Positions 37,527-46,742 of a DNA stretch of 64,000 nucleotides are shown here, piece after piece. Within the stretch, counting starts at the first letter, position 1; every line of letters begins with the position of its first letter. Location of the stretch: assembly GCA_027624715.1 (NCBI GenBank), contig JAQBTV010000007.1:1-64000 (forward strand). Direction: 5' to 3'. The notes under the pieces are model-generated. The model was given only the letters and a program-made list of their open reading frames with translations, had not been told where the DNA came from and did no database searches. The stretch comes from Pseudomonadota bacterium (lineage in GTDB: Bacteria > Pseudomonadota > Gammaproteobacteria > Burkholderiales > Eutrophovitaceae). The position numbers and the translations under genes are program-made.

Positions 37527-37551
37527 CAGGACGATATTTAACATCGTCCTG
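37527..37551. other. Hairpin between ctaD and the assembly peptide
   Basis: Perfect 9-bp inverted repeat CAGGACGAT / ATCGTCCTG with a 7-base loop in the ctaD-to-peptide gap. On the minus strand it is followed by GTATTTTCTG, not a clean T-run, so it is more likely an RNA-processing or attenuation element than a full terminator. Inference from sequence only. Confidence 0.5.
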
Positions 37552-37571
37552 CCATCGAGTTAAGGTAGGTT

Positions 37572-39149
37572 TTAGCTCCTTAGGTCAGGAGGTGTTTCAA
37601 AAGTATGGTACGGAGCTGGAGTGGGCAGATGCGTCCACTCTAGTGTCGTAGCGCCTTCCCAAGGCTTTTCTGGTGCTTTTTCACCACTGCGGATTGCTTT
37701 AAGCACCACATACAAGAAAAACACTTGAGACAAACCAAATCCAAAAGCGCCAATCGACGAAATCATGTTCCAGTCTGCAAACTGAAGCGCATAATCGGGA
37801 ATGCGACGCGGCATTCCAGCTAGCCCTAGGAAATGTTGAACGAAGAACGTAACGTTGAAAAATGTGATTGATAACCAAAAATGAATCTTAGCTAAACGCT
37901 CGTCATACATTTTGCCAATCCATTTCGGCAACCAGTAATACACACCAGCGAAAGCAGCAAACAGTGCGCCTGCAACCATCACGTAATGGAAGTGAGCTAC
38001 CACATAGTAAGTATCATGGAGCTGGATATCAATTGGCGTAACCGCTAAAACAAGACCCGTGAAACCACCAATCGTGAACAAGAACAAAAATCCCTGAGCA
38101 AACAACATCGGCGCTTCAAACGACATTGACCCCTTCCACATTGTAGCTACCCAGTTAAATATCTTGACCCCTGTAGGTATGGCAATCAACATTGTTGCGA
38201 ACATGTAGTAGAGCTGAGCCTCAACAGGCATGCCCACCGTGTACATATGGTGCGCCCAGACCAAGAACGAAAGTATCGCAATAGAGGCGGTCGCATACAC
38301 CATAGAGGGATATCCAAATAAAGGCTTCCTCGAAAAGGTAGGTATCACTTCAGAAATAACACCAAAGGCTGGAATTGCAATGATGTACACCTCAGGGTGG
38401 CCGAAGAACCAAAATATATGCTGATACATCACAGGATCCCCGCCACCTGCCGCATTGAAAAAGTGTGTCCCAAAATGACGATCCGTCAAAGTCATAGTGA
38501 CCGCCCCTGCGAGTACAGGCATGGATGCGACTAGAAGGTACGCTGTGATCAACCACGTCCAGACAAATAAAGGCATCTTCATCATTGTCATCCCTGGTGC
38601 CCTCATATTGAGAATCGTAGTGATGATATTGATTGAACCCATAATGGAAGACATACCAAGAATATGAATAGCAAATATCATCATATCCATGCCCATGCCT
38701 TGCTGAATTGTCAGTGGAGCGTACATCGTCCACCCCACACCCCCAGCACCGCCAGGAGCCAGTAAAGAACCCATCAATAGAATACCCGCTGGAGGCAACA
38801 ACCAAAAACTCCAGTTATTCATTCGAGGGAACGCCATATCAGGCGCACCGATCATCATTGGAATTTGCCAGTTCGCAAAACCGACGAACGCCGGCATGAT
38901 AGCGCCAAACACCATAATTAATCCGTGTAGCGTCGTCATTTGATTAAAAAACTCAGGTTCTACGACCTGGAGCCCAGGCTGAAATAATTCTGCCCTGATA
39001 ACAAGTGCCATGGCACCGCCCACAAGGAACATCGCAAAACTGAACCACAAGTACATAGAACCGATATCCTTATGATTCGTTGTGGTGACGTATCTCATGA
39101 TGCCTGTTGGCACGTGATGGTCGTGACTATGATCGTGTACCGCTTCCAT
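37572..39149 (-). CDS. ctaD: Cytochrome c oxidase subunit I
   Basis: Heme-copper catalytic subunit, 12-helix type A. Motifs: heme ligand region MTTLHGLIMVFGAIMP, K/D-pathway region WFFGHPEVYIIAIPAFG (Glu in GHPEVY), CuB His pair WAHHMYTVGM, and heme ligands LHDTYYVVAHFHYVMVAG. An unusual His/Asp-rich N-terminus (HDHSHDHH) is present. 525 aa is normal. Confidence 0.97.
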   Translation of the reverse strand: MEAVHDHSHDHHVPTGIMRYVTTTNHKDIGSMYLWFSFAMFLVGGAMALVIRAELFQPGLQVVEPEFFNQMTTLHGLIMVFGAIMPAFVGFANWQIPMMIGAPDMAFPRMNNWSFWLLPPAGILLMGSLLAPGGAGGVGWTMYAPLTIQQGMGMDMMIFAIHILGMSSIMGSINIITTILNMRAPGMTMMKMPLFVWTWLITAYLLVASMPVLAGAVTMTLTDRHFGTHFFNAAGGGDPVMYQHIFWFFGHPEVYIIAIPAFGVISEVIPTFSRKPLFGYPSMVYATASIAILSFLVWAHHMYTVGMPVEAQLYYMFATMLIAIPTGVKIFNWVATMWKGSMSFEAPMLFAQGFLFLFTIGGFTGLVLAVTPIDIQLHDTYYVVAHFHYVMVAGALFAAFAGVYYWLPKWIGKMYDERLAKIHFWLSITFFNVTFFVQHFLGLAGMPRRIPDYALQFADWNMISSIGAFGFGLSQVFFLYVVLKAIRSGEKAPEKPWEGATTLEWTHLPTPAPYHTFETPPDLRS

Positions 39150-39200
39150 TTTGATTCTCCTTAGACGAATCTCAATTCAATTAATTTTAAAAACTAAACG

Positions 39201-40352
39201 CTATTCAGATCGAGCTGCAGCAATGTCAGCCGGTTGCAAGAAGTCTCCGGTGGAGTTAATCCCATTCCTTTGATAAGCAATAACAGCCGCAACATCCATA
39301 TCAGAGAGGATAGGGCCCCAAGCTGCCATCATTGGATTCTTGGCACTGCCATTTAAAATGATATCCAAGTGCCCTTCAAGCGACCCAGTAGCAATCTTGC
39401 CACCCTTAATTGCTGGGAAAGTTGGCGCCATACCTACGCCACCCACCTGGTGGCATGCAACACAATTCGCGTTATAAACCTGTTCACCCGTAGCCACCAA
39501 CTCAGCAACCAAATAGCTCTTATCAGAATCAAAGGATGGCGCTCCAGCCACATTCAATTTCGTTTGGATCCAAGCCTGGTAATCTTCCTCAGTCACAACT
39601 TCCACCACAATGGGCATAAAGCCATGTTCCTTGCCACACAGCTCGCTACACTGGCCTCGGTAAATCCCTACGGTCTCTGCCTTGAAGGCAATATCGCGGA
39701 TAAAACCAGGAATCGCATCTTGCTTAACCGCAAGGCCAGGAACTGCCCAAGAGTGAATAACGTCGTTTGCCGTTGTTAAAATACGAATCTTCTTGCCAAC
39801 TGGAACAACAACTGGATTATCAACTTCCAACAAATAGGTACGTCCCTTCTCAGTAACACCATTAATTTGGCTCCGTGGTGTTGCGAGTGTGCTGTAAAAC
39901 TTGACGCCTTCATCCAGATATTCATAACCCCAGCGCCACTGATATCCCGTCGCCTTGATGGTAATGTCAGAGGCCGAAGAATCTCGAGTCGCTAAAAGCA
40001 ATCGGGTTGCCGGAAAAGACATAGCTATCAAGATAATGACTGGTATCACAGTCCAAATTATTTCGATAGTCGTGTTTTCATGGAAATTTGAAGCCTTATG
40101 CCCTACCGATTTCCGATGCTTCAAGATAGACCAAAACATGGCTCCAAACACAAAAATGGAAATACCCACGATGATCCACATCACTAAACCATGGACGGCT
40201 TGAATTTCTTTACCCAACAAAGTGCTAGCAGGCGTAAAGTTTAGGTTCCACTCAGCAAACACCGAACCAGGTGTCAACGCCAGTAACATGCCGAGTACCC
40301 GCAGACCAAATAAGCCTCTCATCATTCCCCCAAACATACTTTTGACATTCAT
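39201..40352 (-). CDS. ctaC: Cytochrome c oxidase subunit II with fused cytochrome c domain
   Basis: Receives electrons from cytochrome c at CuA. Signal region (residues 10-33), two transmembrane helices (VHGLVMWIIVGISIFVFGAMF and IEIIWTVIPVIILIAMSF), CuA motif GQCSELCGKEHGFMP, then a C-terminal mono-heme cytochrome c domain with CVACH and GVGMAPTFP. 383 aa fits the caa3-like fused form. An AGGGCC sequence precedes the first ATG. Confidence 0.95.
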   Translation of the reverse strand: MNVKSMFGGMMRGLFGLRVLGMLLALTPGSVFAEWNLNFTPASTLLGKEIQAVHGLVMWIIVGISIFVFGAMFWSILKHRKSVGHKASNFHENTTIEIIWTVIPVIILIAMSFPATRLLLATRDSSASDITIKATGYQWRWGYEYLDEGVKFYSTLATPRSQINGVTEKGRTYLLEVDNPVVVPVGKKIRILTTANDVIHSWAVPGLAVKQDAIPGFIRDIAFKAETVGIYRGQCSELCGKEHGFMPIVVEVVTEEDYQAWIQTKLNVAGAPSFDSDKSYLVAELVATGEQVYNANCVACHQVGGVGMAPTFPAIKGGKIATGSLEGHLDIILNGSAKNPMMAAWGPILSDMDVAAVIAYQRNGINSTGDFLQPADIAAARSE

Positions 40353-40386
40353 AAAGGCCCTAATTTTAACTCAAAAAAAAAAATTC

Positions 40387-40854
40387 TTATCTCAAAATCA
40401 ACATTTGAATTTGCTTCGCTAAATCACGCTTTCCGGCAGCAGACAAAAGCCGACCCACTTCAACGCGCTCTCCATGCGACCCTACACAAACTTTTAAATA
40501 GTTAGATGAAGTTTGCTCTAAGGAGACGTGTAACCAGTACCGATTGAAAGAACTCTTTTGGTACATCCCTGAGAAGCTGGATTCGAAAACAATTTGGTCT
40601 CCGTCAATCCGTATCAAATCGTAGTCATCACTTTGTTTTTTCAACCACCAATACGCAACGCCAAGAGCGACACACTCCAAACTTGCAAAGGGCAGCACCA
40701 ACCATAGACCTTGTGTGGCAAAGCCAATTGCGATGGAAACTGTCACAGCGCCAAGTAGCAAAAATACCGTAGCGACTGAAGAACGTGCAACATCGGGCCT
40801 TCGCATCAAGATTTCTGCGTTACTGAGTATTGTCAATCCATTAGAATCTTTCAC
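40387..40854 (-). CDS. DUF2244 integral membrane protein
   Basis: About 155 aa from a GTG start (VKDSNGLTIL) preceded by GGAGG 10 bases upstream; the frame is open further but without a better start. Two adjacent transmembrane helices (VATVFLLLGAVTVSIAIGF and LWLVLPFASLECVALGVAYWW) precede a cytosolic domain. DUF2244 proteins are regular neighbours of ctaC in proteobacteria. Function unknown. Confidence 0.8.
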   Translation of the reverse strand: MKDSNGLTILSNAEILMRRPDVARSSVATVFLLLGAVTVSIAIGFATQGLWLVLPFASLECVALGVAYWWLKKQSDDYDLIRIDGDQIVFESSFSGMYQKSSFNRYWLHVSLEQTSSNYLKVCVGSHGERVEVGRLLSAAGKRDLAKQIQMLILR

Positions 40855-40981
40855 TACTAGACCGCCTCCATAAAAAATAAGTGTGCTAAATTTATTCCCA
40901 AAGAGACTGTAGCACATCACTTTTCGAGACCGCAAAAATAAAGGTCAAAAACAGTACTAAATTACATAAGACTACAACTGT

Positions 40982-41821
40982 TCAAAACGTTGACATCTTA
41001 ATATCAATTACTTTTTGCCCTTTATGTGAGGTTCTTGTTGGAACTCGCCAAGCGTGTCCTAACACCAACTCACAAGTCGCAGTTAGCCGACCGCTCTCGG
41101 CCGCGCTCGACTGTTCGGCAAGATACCGAATAGCATCCGCGCCTAACAAACCGGCTTTAGGGGAAGTCTTAAGCGCAACCGACCCATGCGCACGAATATC
41201 TCTCATCATGGACAACGCGTCAGCATACGTGAGCGTCAACTCTTCCATCTCCACAACCGGATCTGAAAAGGATGCTGCCATCAATTGATCGCCTAAATCA
41301 TGCATGTCTAAATGCGCGCACAAACGAAAACCCCGTTTGTGGTCTGGTCGCTTCAGTTCTTTCAGAGTATCAGGCCCTAATGAAGAGAATATGAATAAGC
41401 CTCCAGGCTTCAAAATACGGTGGACCTCCGCCAAGGCCTGGGTTAACTCGTCACATTCGAAGAAGAAAGGTAAATCCAGGTTCGAGTACACCATATCCGC
41501 TGAAGCTGAGGCAAAAGGCAGCGCACTAAGATCCCCACAAACATGCAACTGCCTAGCCATCCAGGGAAACCTGAAACCAACACTGAGACGCCTCGTTGCC
41601 AAACGAGAGTGAGCAAAATCAAAACCTATGAGCTGGGGATTCGACGGGAATCTCTTTTTTAGGCCGTGAGCACCAAAGCCAGAAACCAGAATCAGCTTAG
41701 GCTCTAGACGCAGAATCTCTAGCCGAGCATCAAGTCGTTTAGCGACCTCATCGTAGAGAAAGATCTGATGATCAGAACGGCTAAAACAGTGATTGATCGT
41801 GGCTCTGACTCGCCCTTTCAT
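40982..41821 (-). CDS. bioC: Malonyl-ACP O-methyltransferase BioC, divergent
   Basis: Methylates malonyl-ACP to start pimeloyl synthesis for biotin. N-terminal FSRSDHQIFLYDEVAKRLDARL and the FSSLGPDTLKELK motif match BioC. The SAM-binding motif I is atypical: LILVSGFGAHGLKKRF lacks the usual acidic residue plus GxGxG. The post-I Asp (GFDFAHSRL) and NLDLPFFFE remain. 279 aa. It directly abuts bioB (ends at 41821/41822), so the two are co-transcribed; the other bio genes are not in the window. Confidence 0.83.
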   Translation of the reverse strand: MKGRVRATINHCFSRSDHQIFLYDEVAKRLDARLEILRLEPKLILVSGFGAHGLKKRFPSNPQLIGFDFAHSRLATRRLSVGFRFPWMARQLHVCGDLSALPFASASADMVYSNLDLPFFFECDELTQALAEVHRILKPGGLFIFSSLGPDTLKELKRPDHKRGFRLCAHLDMHDLGDQLMAASFSDPVVEMEELTLTYADALSMMRDIRAHGSVALKTSPKAGLLGADAIRYLAEQSSAAESGRLTATCELVLGHAWRVPTRTSHKGQKVIDIKMSTF

Positions 41822-42823
41822 TCAACGGGAGACGTTATCGGTTGGCACCAGTCCAAGCCGGGAAAACAATTCATCATCGCCGCATGCTGTCGCATTTGGT
41901 GTGGTCAACAACTTCTCTCCATAAAACACCGAATTAGCGCCCGCGAGAAAACAAAGCGCCTGCATCTCATCGGACATGTCATTCCTACCGGCGGACAGCC
42001 GAACCATAGCCTTTGGCATTGAAATTCTAGCCGCAGCAATCGTTCTAACAAATTCGATCGGGTCGATGCCCTGGACACCAACCATTGGAGTGCCGGGAAC
42101 TTTCACCAAATTATTAATTGGAACGCTTTGAGGATATGGGTCCATATTCGCGAGTTGGGCGATCATATTGGCACGATCATCACGGGACTCCCCCATTCCA
42201 ATAATGCCGCCACAGCAAACTGACACACCGGCATCTCTAACTCGCTGAAGCGTTTCATGTCGGTCGTCTTGCGTACGGGTCGAAATAATCTCTCCATAGT
42301 ATTCAGCGGACGTATCGATATTGTGATTGTAATAATCCAACCCTGCGTTTTTAAGGACCTCGGCTTGCCCGTCCTTGAGCAGCCCCAGCGTGGCACAAGT
42401 TTCTAGCCCAAGAGATTTCACTGCCACGACCATCTCCGCGACCTTAGATAGGTCTTTATCCTTAGGCCCTCTCCACGCAGCCCCCATACAAAAACGACTT
42501 GCACCTTTTGCTTTTGCTTCTCTGGCCGCTCTAACCACGTCGTCTAATGCCATCAACTCATCGTCTACAACGCCTGTGTTAAACCGGATCGACTGAGGAC
42601 AATATCCGCAGTCTTCCGGACAACCACCCGTCTTAATCGACACCAAGGTAGACAGTTGTATCGCGTTAGGCTTGAAATGTTGCCGATGAACTTTCTGCGC
42701 ATCAAACAATAGATCCATTAACGGCTGTTCAAAGAGGTTTTTAACTTCTTTCTTAGTCCAACCATGCTGAACCTTAAAAGGCGAGGGACTACTGCTTGTT
42801 ACTTCTAATAGCTCAACGTTCAC
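41822..42823 (-). CDS. bioB: Biotin synthase BioB
   Basis: Radical-SAM enzyme that inserts sulfur into dethiobiotin. Radical-SAM cluster [11 protein letters not shown], [2Fe-2S] ligand region [23 protein letters not shown], and [16 protein letters not shown]. 333 aa is normal. Order bioB-bioC on the minus strand with a one-base junction. Confidence 0.97.
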   Translation of the reverse strand: MNVELLEVTSSSPSPFKVQHGWTKKEVKNLFEQPLMDLLFDAQKVHRQHFKPNAIQLSTLVSIKTGGCPEDCGYCPQSIRFNTGVVDDELMALDDVVRAAREAKAKGASRFCMGAAWRGPKDKDLSKVAEMVVAVKSLGLETCATLGLLKDGQAEVLKNAGLDYYNHNIDTSAEYYGEIISTRTQDDRHETLQRVRDAGVSVCCGGIIGMGESRDDRANMIAQLANMDPYPQSVPINNLVKVPGTPMVGVQGIDPIEFVRTIAAARISMPKAMVRLSAGRNDMSDEMQALCFLAGANSVFYGEKLLTTPNATACGDDELFSRLGLVPTDNVSR

Positions 42824-42976
42824 ATCGTCTCCTATGCATTCTTTTTATAGCAGTTACATCACCGCATCTGCTGTATTACCCAAAAATGTGGCATATTCAG
42901 CTTGAGTACGATCAATGTCTTGCACAACAAACAAACTCTTTTACGAAAGTGACTTTTACAGGCGCAAGTATACTCA

Positions 42977-43441
42977 ATGTTTAGCGTAATCTTATATCAA
43001 CCTGAAATTCCCCCGAATACTGGCAACATTATTCGCTTATGTGCGAATACTGGTTGCACCCTGGATCTCATTGAACCTTTGGGGTTTCATTGGGATGACA
43101 AAGCGCTCATGCGTGCTGGGCTTGATTACCATGAATTTGCACAAATCCAAAAATACCCAAGCTGGGAAGTGTGGCGAAATAGGCACCAAAATTGCCGAGT
43201 AGTCGCCTTCACAACAAAGGGCTCAAGCAGATATGACCACTTCGACTTCCAAACTGGAGATTGCCTCTTATTTGGGCCAGAGACGCGCGGGCTTCCCGAT
43301 AGCGTTCTCGATGAATTCCCAACCGACCTCCGACTACGCATCCCCATGATCTCAGCAAGCAGAAGTTTAAATCTATCGAACACTGTTTCTATAGGCGTAT
43401 TTGAAGCATGGCGGCAAATGAATTTCAGCGGTAACAAATAG
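42977..43441 (+). CDS. trmL: tRNA (cytidine/uridine-2'-O-)-methyltransferase TrmL
   Basis: SPOUT methyltransferase that modifies wobble position 34 of tRNA-Leu. Motifs: LYQPEIPPNTGNIIRLCANTG, LLFGPETRGLPDSVL and the knot-forming IPMISASRSLNLSNTVSIGVFEAWRQ. 154 aa is standard. Divergent from bioB, convergent with gpsA. Confidence 0.94.
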   Translation: MFSVILYQPEIPPNTGNIIRLCANTGCTLDLIEPLGFHWDDKALMRAGLDYHEFAQIQKYPSWEVWRNRHQNCRVVAFTTKGSSRYDHFDFQTGDCLLFGPETRGLPDSVLDEFPTDLRLRIPMISASRSLNLSNTVSIGVFEAWRQMNFSGNK

Positions 43442-43458
43442 TCAATCCGATTTTAGGG

Positions 43459-44445
43459 TTAAAGCTCTGACTTGGGTGAACGCGCAAACAGTTCCTTTGC
43501 TGCATCTCTCGGAGAAATTGCGCCAGATAAAACCCGCGTTACGGATACGGTAATTGGCATTTCAACCTTAAGACGCCGAGCTAACAACATGACTTCGTTT
43601 GCCGCATGAACACCTTCCGCCACTTGGCCCAAAGCCTTCTCAGCCTCTCGAAGAGATTTACCTAAACCCAACGCATAACCGAGTCGTCGGTTACGAGATA
43701 AGTCACTGAAACACGTCAGCGCCAAATCACCCATGCCAGATAAACCCATAAATGTTTCAGGCTTAGCTCCCAAAGCAATGCCGAGCCTACACACCTCACT
43801 CAAACCTCGCGTTACAAGTCCGGCTAGAGCACTTGCGCCAATCCCTAACGCATCCCCCATCCCCGCAGCAATCGCAATTACATTTTTAACAGCACCGCCC
43901 ACTGACACCCCGATCACATCCTGATTAAAGTAAGTTCGAATGCCACCCTGAAGCAATACCTTGGAAAATACATCTGACGTAGACGAATCCGCTGACGCAA
44001 GACTTACAACTGTGGACTTTTGCTCACCCACATCCCTCGCAAAACTGGGCCCAGAAAGAACTGCATAGCGGGCCTTGGGCGCGACATCTTCGATCACCTG
44101 AAAGGGTAACAAACCGGTATCCACCTCAAAACCTTTGCAAGTAATTAGGTAGGGAATTCCATCACCAACGATTGAATGACATTCTATAACAGACTGACGC
44201 AGCCCCACAGTTGGGACCGCCATCACAATCCCTGATGCGCCATCAAGGGCCGCCTCTAAGGCATTAGTAACTTGAACGCGTTGAGATAGCGAGACTCTAG
44301 GAAGATATCGTTGATTTTCTCTGTACTGATTCATGCTATCAACTAAGTCAGCGTTAGCGCTATAAAGACTCACCAAAGATGATCTACCGATGGAGACGGC
44401 TAATGCCGTTCCCCAAGCGCCTGCCCCAATAACCGCAATCTTCAT
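43459..44445 (-). CDS. gpsA: Glycerol-3-phosphate dehydrogenase [NAD(P)+]
   Basis: Makes sn-glycerol 3-phosphate for phospholipids. NAD-binding AVIGAGAWGTALAVSIG, CKGFEVDTGLLP, VLSGPSFARDV, catalytic VGGAVKNVIAIAAGMGDALG and GLSGMGDLALTCFSDLSRN. 328 aa is normal. Downstream of secB and grxC, as in enterobacteria and many betaproteobacteria. Confidence 0.97.
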   Translation of the reverse strand: MKIAVIGAGAWGTALAVSIGRSSLVSLYSANADLVDSMNQYRENQRYLPRVSLSQRVQVTNALEAALDGASGIVMAVPTVGLRQSVIECHSIVGDGIPYLITCKGFEVDTGLLPFQVIEDVAPKARYAVLSGPSFARDVGEQKSTVVSLASADSSTSDVFSKVLLQGGIRTYFNQDVIGVSVGGAVKNVIAIAAGMGDALGIGASALAGLVTRGLSEVCRLGIALGAKPETFMGLSGMGDLALTCFSDLSRNRRLGYALGLGKSLREAEKALGQVAEGVHAANEVMLLARRLKVEMPITVSVTRVLSGAISPRDAAKELFARSPKSEL

Positions 44446-44511
44446 CTCATCTCACAATCCCACACAAACGACTAGGCCCTCAGATATAGAAGCGATTAAT
44501 CGAGGAAAGAA

Positions 44512-45000
44512 TCAGTGCTTAGTTGCCTCACTACTCTCTGGGGTAGCTTGCTCTTGCTCTTGCTCTTGCTCTTGCTCTTGCTTGCGCGCTCTATAAACTG
44601 CTTCAAAATTCATCGGCTGCAACAAAACTGGCGGAAATCCCGCCTTAGAAACCGCTTCAGATATTGTCTCTCTCAAATAGGGAAAGATGATATTTGGCGC
44701 CGCAATACCCAACGTCATTTCTAGTGAATCACCAGTCAAATTACGGATTTGAAATACACCGCCCTGACTAGCCTCCACCAAAAAGAGTGTTGTATCCTCA
44801 ATCTTTGCAGTCACCGTCGCCTTCACCAATACCTCATAAAAACCATCCTCTAACGCCTGAGCTGTGTTGTTCATCGTAATTTCAATTTGCGGTGCCCCTT
44901 TTTTTTCCTTAAACACGCCAGGCGCACCAGGAACCTCTAGGGACAGATCTTTTACGTACAACTTCTCAATCGAGAATACTGGCTTATCATTTTCACTCAT
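44512..45000 (-). CDS. secB: Protein-export chaperone SecB
   Basis: Tetrameric chaperone that keeps preproteins unfolded and hands them to SecA. Conserved FSIEKLYVKDLSLEVPGAP, LEDGFYEVLVKATVTAK and GIAAPNIIFPYLRETISEAVSKAGFPPVLLQPMNF. The C-terminal tail is a (QE)n tract encoded by a hexanucleotide repeat, replacing the more usual short tail. 162 aa. It overlaps the grxC stop by 8 bases. Confidence 0.96.
   Translation of the reverse strand: MSENDKPVFSIEKLYVKDLSLEVPGAPGVFKEKKGAPQIEITMNNTAQALEDGFYEVLVKATVTAKIEDTTLFLVEASQGGVFQIRNLTGDSLEMTLGIAAPNIIFPYLRETISEAVSKAGFPPVLLQPMNFEAVYRARKQEQEQEQEQEQATPESSEATKH
44551..44580. repeat. Hexanucleotide tandem repeat in secB 3' end
   Basis: Five perfect copies of CTCTTG with partial flanking copies; on the coding strand CAAGAG, encoding (QE)n in the disordered SecB tail. 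In-frame slippage would change tail length only. Confidence 0.93.
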
Positions 45001-45313
45001 GATTTTTTAAATTAGTCTTGTCTACTGTTGATGAGAAACCATCTCGTAAAAGCGCCTCGAGATCTCCTTTCTTGAGGAGAGAGACGACGTCATCATGACC
45101 GCCAACATATCGATCGCCAATATATATTTGCGGAACAGTTCGTCTGCCTGTTCGCTCTACCATCTCCGCACGACGATCTGGCTGATCATCCAAATTTATC
45201 TTATTAATAGTAGCGCCTTTTGAAGCCAATAACTTCTCGGCACGTACACAGTATGGACACCAATCGGTGCAATACATGGTGACCTCAACGGTCGCGCTTT
45301 CAGTTTGTTGCAT
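44993..45313 (-). CDS. grxC: Glutaredoxin 3
   Basis: Glutathione-dependent dithiol oxidoreductase. Active site CPYC in MYCTDWCPYCVRAEKLL; glutathione-binding TVPQIYIGDRYVGGHDDV. About 106 aa; the start ATG at 45313 has GGGGGAG 7 bases upstream (a TTG one codon earlier is possible). Grouped with secB and gpsA. Confidence 0.95.
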   Translation of the reverse strand: MQQTESATVEVTMYCTDWCPYCVRAEKLLASKGATINKINLDDQPDRRAEMVERTGRRTVPQIYIGDRYVGGHDDVVSLLKKGDLEALLRDGFSSTVDKTNLKNHE

Positions 45314-45342
45314 CAATTGTCTCCCCCCTTAATAAATGGAGA

Positions 45343-45774
45343 TTACTTTCCTTCTCGCGAAGTAGGTAAACTGGCTTGAGTCCATGCAGACATGCCGCCA
45401 GATAATACATATAAATTATCAAATCCTTCTTTGGATAGTAACTTTTGAGCAGCCCGAGATTTAGCGCCCGAAGTACAAACCAACGCAATTGGATGTTTCT
45501 CAAGTTTTTTCAGTTCATGCGCACGCTGCTTAAGAGACCCAAAGGGCATATTTTTTGCCCCCAAGATACTCCCCGCCTCAAAATCTTTCGCATCCCGTAC
45601 ATCAATTACTGCGGCGTGCTTACGATTTATGAGCTGTACCAGCTCCTGAGCCTCTAGCGTTATAGGTGTTGCGTTACCCAACATAAGTCTGGGAATAATC
45701 AGATAACCACCACTGATAAGCACAGCCATGACAAGCCAGATATTTGATGAAATAAAATCCATTGTTGACACCAT
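45343..45774 (-). CDS. Membrane-anchored rhodanese-like protein
   Basis: 143 aa with an N-terminal transmembrane helix (NIWLVMAVLISGGYLIIPRL) and a single rhodanese domain with active-site loop VCTSGAKSRAA (Cys present). This YibN-type protein typically precedes grxC-secB-gpsA. The exact start is uncertain between 45774 and 45762; GGAG lies close to the first. Sulfur-transfer role is from family knowledge only. Confidence 0.9.
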   Translation of the reverse strand: MVSTMDFISSNIWLVMAVLISGGYLIIPRLMLGNATPITLEAQELVQLINRKHAAVIDVRDAKDFEAGSILGAKNMPFGSLKQRAHELKKLEKHPIALVCTSGAKSRAAQKLLSKEGFDNLYVLSGGMSAWTQASLPTSREGK

Positions 45775-45989
45775 ACATCTCCAGAAAGCTATATAAGTCC
45801 TTAGTCATTCTCATCTTATGGTCTCAAGCCGGATACTGGCCGAAATAAAACCACAGTCTCTTTATGAAAATGTAGGTCGTAAATTAATGTCTAATGGGGA
45901 TTTTACTGAAATTTGTCCTCGAAAGCTCAACGCGTCATCATAACGATTAAAATATGCCAATGATTATTTAGTTTTTAGGTTAAGTACAT

Positions 45990-46733
45990 ATGAAAAAATT
46001 AGTTCTCTTGCGACACGGAGAAAGCGTTTGGAATCAAGAAAACAGATTCACAGGTTGGGTGGATGTCGACCTAAGTGATAAGGGCGTCCGAGAGGCCAAA
46101 GAAGCGGGGGCGTTACTGAAGAGGGAAGGGTTCAATTTCGACCGGGCATTTGGATCAATGTTAAAACGAGCGATCCGCACAATGTGGCTCACACTGGAGG
46201 AGTTGGATCAGATTTGGGTCCCTCAATCGCTCACCTGGCGTTTGAACGAACGGCACTACGGAGCGCTCCAGGGATTAAACAAATCAGAAACTGCTAAAAA
46301 ATTTGGCGATGACCAAGTTTTGCTTTGGCGTCGAAGTTATAACACCCCGCCTCCACCGCTTGAAAATAATTCTCCGATGGACCCAAAATTAGACAAAAGA
46401 TATAGCTCAGTTCCGGACAAAGATCTCCCGGTTACCGAATGTCTGCAAGATACCGTAAAAAGATTTCTACCCCTTTGGGAAGAAACCATCGCCCCCCTAA
46501 TTTTAAATGAAAAAAAACTTTTAATCGTAGCTCACGGAAATACCCTCCGAGCATTAATTAAACACCTCGACCACATTAGCGAAACTGATATCGTTGACCT
46601 AAACGTGCCTACCGGCATCCCGCTTGTTTACGAACTAAATGATACGTTACAACCCATGAGAAAATATTATCTTGGGGATGAATCTAAAGTCAAAGCTGCC
46701 ACTGCTGCAGTAGCGGCTCAAACAAAAAGGTAG
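45990..46733 (+). CDS. gpmA: 2,3-bisphosphoglycerate-dependent phosphoglycerate mutase
   Basis: Interconverts 3- and 2-phosphoglycerate in glycolysis. Phosphohistidine motif [24 protein letters not shown], substrate loop [12 protein letters not shown], second His in [17 protein letters not shown]. 247 aa is normal. First of a rightward run gpmA-envC-ctpA, a conserved neighbourhood. Confidence 0.97.
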   Translation: MKKLVLLRHGESVWNQENRFTGWVDVDLSDKGVREAKEAGALLKREGFNFDRAFGSMLKRAIRTMWLTLEELDQIWVPQSLTWRLNERHYGALQGLNKSETAKKFGDDQVLLWRRSYNTPPPPLENNSPMDPKLDKRYSSVPDKDLPVTECLQDTVKRFLPLWEETIAPLILNEKKLLIVAHGNTLRALIKHLDHISETDIVDLNVPTGIPLVYELNDTLQPMRKYYLGDESKVKAATAAVAAQTKR

Positions 46734-46742
46734 TCTATCAAA

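Noticed and set aside
37412-37651. Plus-strand 79-codon ORF between ctaG and ctaD
   Set aside because: It is antisense to the 29-residue assembly peptide and to the ctaD 3' end, where the minus-strand genes have positional and compositional support.
45820-45945. 41-codon ORF starting MVSSRILAEIKPQ in the gap before gpmA
   Set aside because: Open but without a ribosome-binding site, no recognisable domain, and within a divergent promoter region.
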